Source: an uncultured Clostridium sp.
Lineage (GTDB): Bacteria; Bacillota; Clostridia; Clostridiales; Clostridiaceae
DNA length: 38,003 nucleotides
Assembly (NCBI GenBank): GCA_900543325.1
Contig: UQQU01000030.1
Location: forward strand, 1 to 38,003
Direction of reading: 5' to 3'
The notes under the pieces are model-generated. The model was given only the letters and a program-made list of their open reading frames with translations. It had not been told where the DNA came from and made no database searches. The translations under genes were made by a program, and so were the position numbers. Below are positions 24,269 through 31,630 of the stretch, in pieces (positions within the stretch are counted from its first letter, which is position 1; every line of letters begins with the position of its first letter).

Positions 24269-25648
24269 CTACTTTCCTACACAGAAATCTCCAAATATTT
24301 TATTTACTAAATCCTCTTCTAATTCATCTCCTGTAATTTCATTTAAAGCTCTTAAGGATGATGTTACAAAAATAGATATTAAATCTAAATATTCATTCAT
24401 TCTTACTCTATTTAATGCATTTTCTGCATTTTCTAATGCTCTAAATAATGCTTGCTTATGTCTTGAATTAGATATTATTAAACTTTCTGTATCAATTTTT
24501 CCACTAAAGAATAACTCCTTTATTGTTTCTTTTAAATCACCTAATCCAAGTTCTTCTTTAGCTGATACCTTAATTATATTTTCAAAACTATTTATCATCT
24601 TTTCATCAATTTTAGACTCTAAATCTATTTTATTTAATATAACAATACATTTTTTATCACCAACTGACTCTATAATCTCTCTATCTTCATCATCTAACTC
24701 TCTTGATGAATCAAGAACTAATAAAACTAAATCAGCTTCTTGAATTTTTTCTCTAGATCTTTCTACTCCAATTTTTTCAACAACGTCTTCAGTTTCTCTA
24801 ATACCTGCTGTATCAATTATTTTAACTGGAATACCATCTAAATTTATGTACTCTTCAATTATATCTCTTGTAGTTCCTGCGATATCAGTTACTATTGCTC
24901 TTTTTTCTCTTAATAAAGCATTTAATAAAGACGATTTTCCTACGTTTGGCTTTCCAACTATAGCAAGGCTTAACCCTTCTCTAATAAGTTTTCCTTCATC
25001 TGCACCCTTTAAAAGAACTTTCATTTCATTTATAGCCTTTTCTAAACTTTCTCCAACTTTTAAAGGAATACTTGGATCTACTTCCTCATCATCTTCTGTA
25101 AAATCTACTGCAAATTCAACTAATGCTAATACATTTAGCATATATTCTCTTAATCTATTAATTTCTCTAGATAAATATCCTGTGCTTTGCATTAAAGCAG
25201 ACTTCATTGCTAAGTCAGTCTTAGCTGTTATTATATCCATAACCGCTTCAGCTTGTGATAAGTCTATTCTACCATTTAAAAATGCTCTTTTAGTAAATTC
25301 CCCTGGCTCAGCAAGTCTAGCACCAGCTTTAATTACAGCTTCTAGCACTTTATTTGTAGATACTACACCACCATGACAATTTATTTCTATAGTATCTTCT
25401 GCTGTAAAACTTCTTGGCCCTTTCATAAAACTAATTATTACTTCATCAATTAAATCATTAGTTTCTATATCATATATATGACCATATTTCATTGTATAAG
25501 GTTTCATATTTTTTATATCATCGTTACTCTTAGGTCTAAATATTTTTGATGCTATATCTAATGCTTTATCTCCAGATATTCTTATAATTGCGATACCGCC
25601 TTCACCTAACGCTGTAGCTATCGCACATATTGTATCAAATTCTTTCAT
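24269..25648 (-). CDS. mnmE: tRNA modification GTPase MnmE (TrmE)
   Basis: GTPase partner of MnmG in wobble-uridine modification. It is 459 residues: a folate-binding N-terminal domain (FDTICAIATALGEGGIAIIRISG), then a G domain inserted in a helical domain with G1 GKPNVGKSSLLN, G2/G3 TDIAGTTRD and DTAGI, and G4 NKID, ending with the conserved FCVGK. It has its own promoter at 25793-25821, just after the jag terminator, and begins the mnmE-mnmG-rsmG(-noc) unit. A 15-bp repeat (25663-25677) is directly upstream of its ribosome site. Confidence 0.98.
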   Translation of the reverse strand: MKEFDTICAIATALGEGGIAIIRISGDKALDIASKIFRPKSNDDIKNMKPYTMKYGHIYDIETNDLIDEVIISFMKGPRSFTAEDTIEINCHGGVVSTNKVLEAVIKAGARLAEPGEFTKRAFLNGRIDLSQAEAVMDIITAKTDLAMKSALMQSTGYLSREINRLREYMLNVLALVEFAVDFTEDDEEVDPSIPLKVGESLEKAINEMKVLLKGADEGKLIREGLSLAIVGKPNVGKSSLLNALLREKRAIVTDIAGTTRDIIEEYINLDGIPVKIIDTAGIRETEDVVEKIGVERSREKIQEADLVLLVLDSSRELDDEDREIIESVGDKKCIVILNKIDLESKIDEKMINSFENIIKVSAKEELGLGDLKETIKELFFSGKIDTESLIISNSRHKQALFRALENAENALNRVRMNEYLDLISIFVTSSLRALNEITGDELEEDLVNKIFGDFCVGK

Positions 25649-25662
25649 TTTATCCTCCGAAT

Positions 25663-25677
25663 TTTAGTGACAAGTGG
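25663..25677. repeat. 15-bp repeat copy 2, in the mnmE leader
   Basis: TTTAGTGACAAGTGG, identical to 7461-7475. Here it is also half of an inverted repeat, AGTGACAA (25666-25673) with TTGTCACT (25698-25705), which could form a leader hairpin. Confidence 0.6.
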
Positions 25678-25792
25678 ATAAATTTCTACATTAAAAGTTG
25701 TCACTATTATTAATACTTTTATTAATAAGTATATTTAAATTCTATCCTTATTTACTTTTTTTAATTCTTATGCCCTATTTTCGCTATTATTC

Positions 25793-25821
25793 ATTTTACA
25801 AAACAATTTTATATAAGTCAA
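25793..25821 (-). promoter_or_regulatory. sigma-A promoter of mnmE-mnmG-rsmG-noc
   Basis: Minus-strand TTGACT (complement of 25816-25821), 17-base spacer and TAAAAT (complement of 25793-25798), directly after the jag terminator. This gives a leader of about 140 bases before mnmE. Confidence 0.7.
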
Positions 25822-25831
25822 AATTCTAAAA

Positions 25832-25872
25832 AATAATAAGAGAAAGCCTAATTTAGGCTTTCTCTTATTATT
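25832..25872 (-). terminator. terminator overlapping the jag stop codon
   Basis: About 20-bp near-perfect inverted repeat AATAATAAGAGAAAGCCTAA / TTAGGCTTTCTCTTATTATT. The jag stop codon (25868-25870) lies within its 5' arm as read on the minus strand. It ends the rpmH-rnpA-yidD-yidC-jag unit. Confidence 0.88.
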
Positions 25873-26491
25873 TTTTTAAGCTTATAACAATTCTTCTGAA
25901 AGGTTCTTCACCTTCACTATATGTGTTAATATCAGTATATTCTTGTAGTGCTGAATGAATAACTCTTCTTTCATAAGGATTCATAGGTTCTAATTTATAT
26001 GGTCTTCCAGACTTTTTAACTTTATAAGCAGTTTTTTGAGCTACTTTTATTAAAGTTTCTTCTCTTTTATGTCTATAATTTTCTGCATCTAAAACAACTC
26101 TTTTATATGGATTCTCATGATTCTTATTAACTACTAATGAAACTAAATATTGAAGTGAATCTAATGTCTCACCCCTATAACCTATTACTAGACCCATTTT
26201 AGCTCCACTTAAGTTAATCTTAATAATATCATTTTCTTCCTTAATATCGATATCTGCCTCTATGTTCATAGAGTTTAAAACATTAACTAAAAATGTTTTT
26301 GCATCATCTAAAGAGTCTGGTTTTGTAGTAACCTTAATTTTAGCAGGTTTCGTACCAATTAAATTAAATAATCCCTTACTACCTTCATCAATTATTTCAA
26401 CATCAACTTTATCTTTTGTTAACTTTAACTCATTTAAAGCATGATTTAAAGCTTCCTCAACTGTTTTACCAGTCATTTCAATTACTTTCAT
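25868..26491 (-). CDS. jag: RNA-binding protein Jag (KhpB)
   Basis: RNA-binding regulator co-encoded with YidC; in other Firmicutes KhpB affects cell division and envelope. It is 207 residues: a Jag-N domain (1-50), a KH domain with the loop GYRG (104-107), and an R3H domain (Arg175 and His179 in YERRVIHSAL). All RNA-binding motifs are intact. It is 30 bases after yidC, in the same unit, and terminates on a hairpin that includes its stop codon. Confidence 0.95.
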   Translation of the reverse strand: MKVIEMTGKTVEEALNHALNELKLTKDKVDVEIIDEGSKGLFNLIGTKPAKIKVTTKPDSLDDAKTFLVNVLNSMNIEADIDIKEENDIIKINLSGAKMGLVIGYRGETLDSLQYLVSLVVNKNHENPYKRVVLDAENYRHKREETLIKVAQKTAYKVKKSGRPYKLEPMNPYERRVIHSALQEYTDINTYSEGEEPFRRIVISLKK

Positions 26492-26521
26492 ACCCTATTC
26501 ACCACCTAGAAAATATGATAA

Positions 26522-27289
26522 TTATCTCTTTTTAGTTTTTGGTGTAGATTTTTTAGCTTTTTGAATTTTAGCTTGTGCAGCTTTTTCTTCTTCAATCTTT
26601 TTCTTCTTCATAGCAGGTAAGTAATTTAAGAAATATGTTTGAATTAATTGAATTACTCCACCAGTTATCCAATAAATTATTAATATTGGTTGGAATTGAA
26701 GTGCCATGAATCCCATCATACCTGACATAACTATGTTCATAGTACTCATATTCATTCCGCCTTCCTGCTGAGGCATTGATTTGCTTAATAATAATGATGG
26801 TATATAAGTGCTTAATGCAGCTAATATTGCTAATATTATAGAAACAAAGCTAATTCCACTTGGAAGAGCAAAAATATCTGGAATAAATAAGAATGATGTA
26901 TCAGCTCCTGGCGTAGCTGTTATAGTTCTAAACACTCCATATAAAGCAAATAATATTGGTAAAGGTAATAATGCTGGTAAACATCCACCAAACATACTAA
27001 CATTATTTTCTTTCATTAATTTAGAAGTCTCTAATTGTAATTTTTGCGGATCATTTGCATACTTTGCTTGAAGTTTTTTCATTTCTGGTTGAATTTCTTG
27101 CATTTTTGCATTTGATTTTGTTGATTTAATATTAAGAGGTAAGATTAATAATCTAATTATTGCAGTAAATAATATGATTGCTAATACATATGAAACCCCT
27201 TCTGCATGTTCTGGTACCCCTAATGCTATAATTAAATTATGTAAAGCGTCGAACATCTTCGTCATTACATTTACTATCGCATTCCACAT
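26522..27289 (-). CDS. yidC: membrane protein insertase YidC/Oxa1 (SpoIIIJ type)
   Basis: Inserts membrane proteins, alone or with Sec. It is 255 residues with about five membrane helices and no large periplasmic domain. The conserved hydrophilic-groove Arg46 is present (FTAIIRLLILPL), followed by the coiled cytoplasmic hairpin (MQEIQPEMKKLQAKY) and MFGGCLPALLPLPI. It has a basic C-terminal tail (KKKKIEEEKAA...KKR) that may touch ribosomes. There is no clear lipobox cysteine at the N-terminus. It sits between yidD (13 bases) and jag. Confidence 0.96.
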   Translation of the reverse strand: MWNAIVNVMTKMFDALHNLIIALGVPEHAEGVSYVLAIILFTAIIRLLILPLNIKSTKSNAKMQEIQPEMKKLQAKYANDPQKLQLETSKLMKENNVSMFGGCLPALLPLPILFALYGVFRTITATPGADTSFLFIPDIFALPSGISFVSIILAILAALSTYIPSLLLSKSMPQQEGGMNMSTMNIVMSGMMGFMALQFQPILIIYWITGGVIQLIQTYFLNYLPAMKKKKIEEEKAAQAKIQKAKKSTPKTKKR

Positions 27290-27302
27290 TCTAATAGCCT
27301 CC

Positions 27303-27515
27303 TTATTTCACCGGATCATATCCCCCGTTTTTATTAAAAGGATTACACCTTAAAATCCTTTTTATAGATAAAAATCCTCCCTTTAAAGCCCCATACTTAG
27401 TAATAGCTTCAACTGCATACTGAGAACATGTAGGCACAAATATACATCTTCTTGGTCGCATAGGAGAATAATATTTTTGATATAATTTTATAATTGATAA
27501 AATCAATTTTTTCAT
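27303..27515 (-). CDS. yidD: membrane protein insertion efficiency factor YidD
   Basis: Small membrane-associated helper of YidC, 70 residues. Family signatures are YQKYYSPMRPRRCIFVPTCSQYAVEAI and KGGFLSIKRILRCNPFNKNGGYDPV. It overlaps the rnpA stop by four bases, so translation is coupled. It is followed by yidC. Confidence 0.96.
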   Translation of the reverse strand: MKKLILSIIKLYQKYYSPMRPRRCIFVPTCSQYAVEAITKYGALKGGFLSIKRILRCNPFNKNGGYDPVK

Positions 27516-27865
27516 TGCAAATATATTCCTGCCTTTTTAAATAAGTTTATCATAGCAGCCTCTACATCGCTATATTTTTTTTCATTTATCGCACTTCTAG
27601 CTACAAAAACAAAATCATATCCAGTTTTAACATCTTTTATATTTAATCTATAGCTTTCATATATAAGTCTTTTGCTTCTACTTCTAACTACGCTATTTCC
27701 AACTTTCTTACTTACAGAAATACCTACCTTATTATATTGTAGGTTTTCTTCATTTATATTCTTCTTATTATTAAAAACATATAAAACTAATAGCTTGTTA
27801 GCATAAGACTTTCCTCTTCTGTAAACAAGTCTAAATTCCGTATTTTTTCTTAATTTATATATCAT
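27512..27865 (-). CDS. rnpA: ribonuclease P protein component
   Basis: Protein subunit of RNase P that helps the RNA mature tRNA 5' ends. It is 117 residues from the ATG at 27865 (MIYKLRKNTEFRLVYRRGKS). AAGGAGAG is about 13 bases upstream, longer than usual; no better in-frame start exists. The basic VSKKVGNSVVRSRSKRLIYESYR stretch is the RNA-binding helix. The usual RNR reads Arg61-Ser62-Arg63. It overlaps yidD by four bases and lies after rpmH with an attenuator-like hairpin in between. Confidence 0.95.
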   Translation of the reverse strand: MIYKLRKNTEFRLVYRRGKSYANKLLVLYVFNNKKNINEENLQYNKVGISVSKKVGNSVVRSRSKRLIYESYRLNIKDVKTGYDFVFVARSAINEKKYSDVEAAMINLFKKAGIYLQ

Positions 27866-27905
27866 AAGTTTTAATAAACTCTCCTTAAAATTCCTGCACT
27901 TGCAG

Positions 27906-27928
27906 AAAAAAGGCCACAAAGTGCGGCC
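27906..27928 (-). terminator. weak terminator/attenuator between rpmH and rnpA
   Basis: GGCC arms (27912-27915 and 27925-27928), extended by AC/GT with a small bulge, then six T residues on the minus strand. It lies two bases past the rpmH stop and could lower rnpA expression relative to L34. Confidence 0.6.
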
Positions 27929-27929
27929 C

Positions 27930-28064
27930 TTATGCTGTTAATTTTTTTCTACCTTTTTGTCTTCTTCTCTTAAGAACAGTTCTTCCTGAAGCAGTGCTCA
28001 TTCTTTTTCTGAAACCATGTTCTTTTTTTCTTTGTCTCTTTTTTGGTTGGTATGTCATGAACAT
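27930..28064 (-). CDS. rpmH: 50S ribosomal protein L34
   Basis: Short L34 of 44 residues, beginning MFMTYQPKKRQRKKEHGF and ending RRRQKGRKKLTA; the middle GFRKRMSTASGR is also diagnostic. Start ATG at 28064 (MFM form) with GGGGGTG about eight bases upstream. It is the first gene of the minus-strand unit leaving oriC, driven by the promoter at 28137-28165. Confidence 0.97.
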   Translation of the reverse strand: MFMTYQPKKRQRKKEHGFRKRMSTASGRTVLKRRRQKGRKKLTA

Positions 28065-28136
28065 TCGAAATACACCCCCTTTGAGTGATTTATTTTATAG
28101 TAAAAACTATATTTCTCGAATTAAAGTTACTTTATT

Positions 28137-28165
28137 ATTATATATATTTACCTTTTTACTGTCAA
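28137..28165 (-). promoter_or_regulatory. consensus sigma-A promoter of rpmH
   Basis: Minus-strand TTGACA (complement of 28160-28165), 17-base spacer, TATAAT (complement of 28137-28142): both hexamers are perfect. It drives rpmH-rnpA-yidD-yidC-jag. Confidence 0.85.
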
Positions 28166-28198
28166 TATGAATTAAATCCCGAAAAACTGTTGATAAAG

Positions 28199-28442
28199 TT
28201 ATTCACAGTTTAAAATTTGTGGATAACTTATTGATAACTTATATTGATTTATGATATTATTAAGTATAAGTGTGAATAAATATGTGAATAACTTAACTTA
28301 TCCACAATTGTGGATTAATCTGTGCATAACTTGTTCAATTTTTTTAATGTCTATTTAGTTTTTTTACATATTATCGTCATAAGTAGGGCGTTTATTAGTT
28401 GTTAATAATATCTATGTTTATAATATTTAAAACTGTGGATAA
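28199..28442. other. oriC: oriC, upstream DnaA-box cluster
   Basis: Eight DnaA-box-like nonamers lie between rpmH and dnaA: 28199 (TTATTCACA), 28218, 28271, 28283, 28298, 28309, 28321 and 28434. The ones at 28218, 28298 and 28434 are perfect TTATCCACA or its complement. 28298 and 28309 form a back-to-back pair centred on the palindrome ATCCACAATTGTGGAT (28300-28315). The remainder of the rpmH-dnaA gap is AT-rich, with the rpmH promoter at its left end. Confidence 0.92.
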
Positions 28443-28587
28443 CTATATAAAGATTATATTATCTACATAAAATGTTAATATGTTATTAATTTTTTCAACT
28501 TTGTCAACATAATCATTTTTCTGTTAATAATTCTGTTGATATCTTGTTTATAATTTTTTAAAATTTCTTTTTTTGGAGGATACTTAA

Positions 28588-29940
28588 ATGGAGACTGAGC
28601 TTAAAGAATTATGGGAAAAAACCCTGAATATAATAAAAGGCGAGTTAACTGAGGTTAGTTTTAATACTTGGATTAAAAGTTGCGAGCCACTATGCATATC
28701 AGCCAACACAATAAAAATCAGTGTCCCTAATTCCTTCACTCAAGATATATTGGAAAAAAGATATAAGGATTTAGTTATAAATTCAATAGAAGCTGCTTGC
28801 TCTAAAACTTATAATTTAGAGTTTTTAATTGCTTCTGAAATACAGGAAGCTGAAGAAAAAAAAGAAAAAGAAACTACTAAGGATAGTATAGCTGTTACGG
28901 TTAATGATGAAATGTCTAGTACATTAAATCCTAAGTATACTTTTGATTCTTTTGTAATAGGTAATAGTAATAGATTTGCACATGCTGCTTCTCTTGCTGT
29001 TGCTGAATCTCCAGCTAAAGCTTATAATCCTCTTTTTATCTATGGAGGCGTAGGATTAGGTAAAACACACTTAATGCATGCGATTGGTCATTATATACTT
29101 CAAAATAATCCAAATGCAAAAGTCGTGTATGTTTCGTCAGAAAAATTTACAAACGAATTAATAAATGCTATTAAAGATGATAAGAATGAAGAGTTTAGAA
29201 CTAAATATAGAAGCGTGGATGTTCTGTTAATAGATGATATTCAATTCATTGCAGGAAAAGAAAGAACTCAAGAAGAATTTTTCCATACTTTTAATACTCT
29301 ACATGAAGCCAACAAACAAATAATTCTATCATCAGATAGACCACCTAAAGAAATTCCAACTTTAGAAGATAGATTGCGTTCAAGATTTGAATGGGGTCTT
29401 ATTGCTGATATTCAAGCCCCTGATTTTGAAACAAGAATGGCTATTTTAAAGAAAAAGGCAGATGTAGAAAATCTAAATGTACCTAACGAAGTAATGGTAT
29501 ATATAGCAACAAAGATTAAATCTAATATTAGAGAGCTTGAAGGCGCATTAATTAGAATAGTTGCTTATTCATCATTAACGAATAGAGAAATAACTGTAGA
29601 TTTAGCTACAGAAGCTTTAAAAGACATAATTTCAAATAAACAAAATAAAAGCATCACTATTGATCTAATTCAAGACGTAGTAGCTGCTTATTTTAATTTA
29701 AGAGTTGAAGACCTAAAATCACAGAGAAGAACTAGAAATGTAGCATATCCAAGACAGATAGCTATGTATTTAAGCAGAAAGCTTACAGACATGTCACTAC
29801 CTAAAATTGGTGAGGAATTTGGAGGCCGTGATCATACAACTGTTATACATGCTTATGAAAAAATATCAGAAACTCTAAATAATGACGAAAGCTTAGAACA
29901 CACAATAAACGATATAACAAAAAAGCTAACACAAAAATAA
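28588..29940 (+). CDS. dnaA: chromosomal replication initiator protein DnaA
   Basis: Initiates replication by binding DnaA boxes and unwinding oriC. It is 450 residues. Domain I is helical at the N-terminus (LWEKTLNIIKGELTEVSFNTWI). A short variable linker rich in Glu/Lys lies around 85-112. The AAA+ domain has Walker A GGVGLGKT (153-160) and Walker B LLIDDIQF (213-220). Domain IV has the DNA-binding GGRDHTTVIHAYEKI. GGAGG precedes the ATG. DnaA-box clusters flank the gene on both sides. The inverted box pair at 30007-30060 probably terminates its transcript. Confidence 0.99.
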   Translation: METELKELWEKTLNIIKGELTEVSFNTWIKSCEPLCISANTIKISVPNSFTQDILEKRYKDLVINSIEAACSKTYNLEFLIASEIQEAEEKKEKETTKDSIAVTVNDEMSSTLNPKYTFDSFVIGNSNRFAHAASLAVAESPAKAYNPLFIYGGVGLGKTHLMHAIGHYILQNNPNAKVVYVSSEKFTNELINAIKDDKNEEFRTKYRSVDVLLIDDIQFIAGKERTQEEFFHTFNTLHEANKQIILSSDRPPKEIPTLEDRLRSRFEWGLIADIQAPDFETRMAILKKKADVENLNVPNEVMVYIATKIKSNIRELEGALIRIVAYSSLTNREITVDLATEALKDIISNKQNKSITIDLIQDVVAAYFNLRVEDLKSQRRTRNVAYPRQIAMYLSRKLTDMSLPKIGEEFGGRDHTTVIHAYEKISETLNNDESLEHTINDITKKLTQK

Positions 29941-30006
29941 TCAACAATTGTACATAATAACTAGTGAATACTTTGTGGATAAGTCATTTTTTAGTCTTTC
30001 ATTGTG

Positions 30007-30060
30007 AATACTGTGGATAAGACTATCAATTTGTTACCGACTTATCCACAGTATTTTTTA
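30007..30060. terminator. inverted DnaA-box pair with terminator form after dnaA
   Basis: A perfect 15-bp inverted repeat, AATACTGTGGATAAG (30007-30021) with CTTATCCACAGTATT (30041-30055), a 19-base loop and a T-run immediately after on the plus strand. Each arm holds a perfect DnaA box. It would terminate dnaA transcription from the left. Confidence 0.7.
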
Positions 30061-30117
30061 CACCAAATTTGTTGAAATATAAGGGCTGAAGGTACTTATC
30101 CACAAATCCACAGCCCT

Positions 30118-30135
30118 TACTACTACTATTATTAT
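30118..30135 (+). other. DnaA-trio element
   Basis: Six consecutive triplets TAC TAC TAC TAT TAT TAT, six bases after the last box-like CCACA. They are in register to guide DnaA onto one strand before the AT-rich unwinding region. Confidence 0.82.
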
Positions 30136-30211
30136 ATTTATTTATTATATTTATCTTATTATATTTCACAGCTTAATGTTAATAACTGTGTATAACTTAG
30201 GAGGTAAGATT

Positions 30212-31312
30212 ATGAACATAATATGCTCAAAACAAAAATTACAAGAGGGCATTTCTATAGTAACTAAAGCAATTACAGGAAAAACAACAATGCCTGTATT
30301 AGAAGGTATATATATCGAAGCTAATAAAGAAGGTTTAACTCTTATTGGTTCAGATATGGATGTAAGTATAGAAACAAAAGTTGAAGCTGATGTTATCAAG
30401 GAAGGTAGTATTGTTATTGATTCAAAGATTTTCTCTGAAATTATTAGAAAACTACCAAATTCAGATGTGAAAATAGAAATATCAGAAAATGATTTAATAC
30501 AAATTACATGTGAAAAATCAGTATTTAACTTAGTTTTTATGAATCCTAGTGATTATCCTGCATTACCAAGTATAAACGAGGATCTTAGTGTTGAAGTTCC
30601 TCAAAATTTATTAAAAAACATGATAAAAGGTACATCTTTTGCTATAGCTCAAGATGAGGCTAGACCAATTTTACAAGGTATCCTTTTTGAAGTAAAAAAT
30701 AAAGAACTAAATTTAGTTGCATTAGATGGGTATAGATTAGCAGTTAGAAGTGAATTATTAGATGTAGATGATAACATTGAAGTTGTTATCCCTGGAAAAA
30801 CTTTAAATGAAGTTTCAAAAATATTAGAAGATAATACTGATATTGTAAAAATTACATTCACAAATAATCATATTTTATTTAATGTTAATAATACAAAAAT
30901 TATTTCAAGATTATTAGATGGTAAATTTGTTAATTATGTTTCTCTTTTACCACAAGAATATAAGTTATTAGTTAATGTTAAAAAGCAAGAGCTTCAACAA
31001 GGAATTGAAAGAGCATCATTAATGGCTAAAGATGGAAATAGTAATTTAATAAGATTAGATGTTCAAGAAGATACTTTAATTATAACTTCTAATTCTCAAT
31101 TGGGAAAAGTTAGGGAAGAAGTTAATATAAATCTGCAAGGTGATGGGGTTCAAATTGCATTTAATTCAAGGTATTTATTAGATGTTCTTAAAAATATGGA
31201 AGAAGAAGATGTAGTTGTAGAGATGACATCAAGTGTTAGTCCATGTGTAATAAGAGCAAAAAATAGCAATAATGCTAAATATCTAGTTTTACCTGTTAGA
31301 CTAGTTAGATAG
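30212..31312 (+). CDS. dnaN: DNA polymerase III beta subunit (sliding clamp)
   Basis: Ring-shaped clamp that tethers DNA polymerase. It is 366 residues from the ATG at 30212, with GGAGGTAAG before it; an upstream extension in frame (MLITVYNLGGKI) lies in the origin and is not clamp sequence. Three clamp domains are present, with NIICSKQKLQEGISIVTKAI at the start, ALDGYRLAVR in the middle and the C-terminal CVIRAKNSNNAKYLVLPVRLVR. It follows dnaA after the downstream oriC part, and the stop codon overlaps the strong Shine-Dalgarno AGGAGG of the next gene. Confidence 0.98.
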   Translation: MNIICSKQKLQEGISIVTKAITGKTTMPVLEGIYIEANKEGLTLIGSDMDVSIETKVEADVIKEGSIVIDSKIFSEIIRKLPNSDVKIEISENDLIQITCEKSVFNLVFMNPSDYPALPSINEDLSVEVPQNLLKNMIKGTSFAIAQDEARPILQGILFEVKNKELNLVALDGYRLAVRSELLDVDDNIEVVIPGKTLNEVSKILEDNTDIVKITFTNNHILFNVNNTKIISRLLDGKFVNYVSLLPQEYKLLVNVKKQELQQGIERASLMAKDGNSNLIRLDVQEDTLIITSNSQLGKVREEVNINLQGDGVQIAFNSRYLLDVLKNMEEEDVVVEMTSSVSPCVIRAKNSNNAKYLVLPVRLVR

Positions 31313-31319
31313 GAGGAAT

Positions 31320-31348
31320 CTTGTATAAAACTTGAATAAATATACAAG
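31320..31348 (+). promoter_or_regulatory. hairpin between the ribosome site and start of yaaA
   Basis: CTTGTATA (31320-31327) and TATACAAG (31341-31348) form 8 bp with a 13-base loop. AGGAGG (31311-31316) is before it and the ATG (31358) is nine bases after it. Folding would shorten the effective spacing from 41 to about 12 bases. Confidence 0.55.
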
Positions 31349-31357
31349 AAATATGAT

Positions 31358-31564
31358 ATGAACCAAATAGAAATAAGTACAGAATTTATAAAATTAGATT
31401 CATTTTTAAAATTTTCTGGAGCTGCTTCACTAGGGTCAGAAGCTAAAATGTATATTTTAGATGAACTTGTAAAAGTTAATGGTGAAATTTGCGTGCAAAG
31501 AGGGAAAAAATTATATAAAGGTGACATAGTTGAATTTAATGGGGAAAGTTATAAAGTAGTCTAA
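31358..31564 (+). CDS. yaaA: S4 domain RNA-binding protein YaaA
   Basis: A 68-residue single S4-domain protein between dnaN and recF, the standard position. TEFIKLDSFLKFSGAASLGSEAKMYI and VKVNGEICVQRGKKLYKGDIVEF form the usual S4 RNA-binding alpha-L motif. The role is poorly known; ribosome association is proposed for the family. The nearest strong Shine-Dalgarno overlaps the dnaN stop about 40 bases upstream and a hairpin lies between. Confidence 0.92.
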   Translation: MNQIEISTEFIKLDSFLKFSGAASLGSEAKMYILDELVKVNGEICVQRGKKLYKGDIVEFNGESYKVV

Positions 31565-31630
31565 GAACTATTTTTTTCCAGAGTGCTTATCCTTATTAAA
31601 TTTAATATGTTATAATTAAAGGTGTTTAAG

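Larger units (their letters stand above)
29974..30170. other. oriC: oriC, downstream DnaA-box cluster and unwinding region
   Basis: DnaA boxes at 29974, 30012, 30042 and 30096 are perfect TTATCCACA or its complement; an imperfect one (AAATCCACA) is at 30104. Next come GCCC, DnaA-trio triplets (30118-30135) and an AT-only stretch to about 30167, the likely first melted region. A box-like TGTGTATAA follows at 30187, before dnaN. The order box-box-GC patch-trios-AT matches the Bacillus subtilis unwinding system. Confidence 0.93.

Noticed and set aside
28500..28560. Promoter-like TTGTCA / TTAATA or TATAAT before dnaA
   Set aside because: Several weak combinations exist in this AT-rich gap and none is better than the others.
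31150..31527. Overlapping minus-strand reading frames such as 31150-31527 or the 137-codon frame at 7036-7449
   Set aside because: They are antisense to conserved genes (dnaN, yaaA, proC), have no ribosome site and show no family signature.
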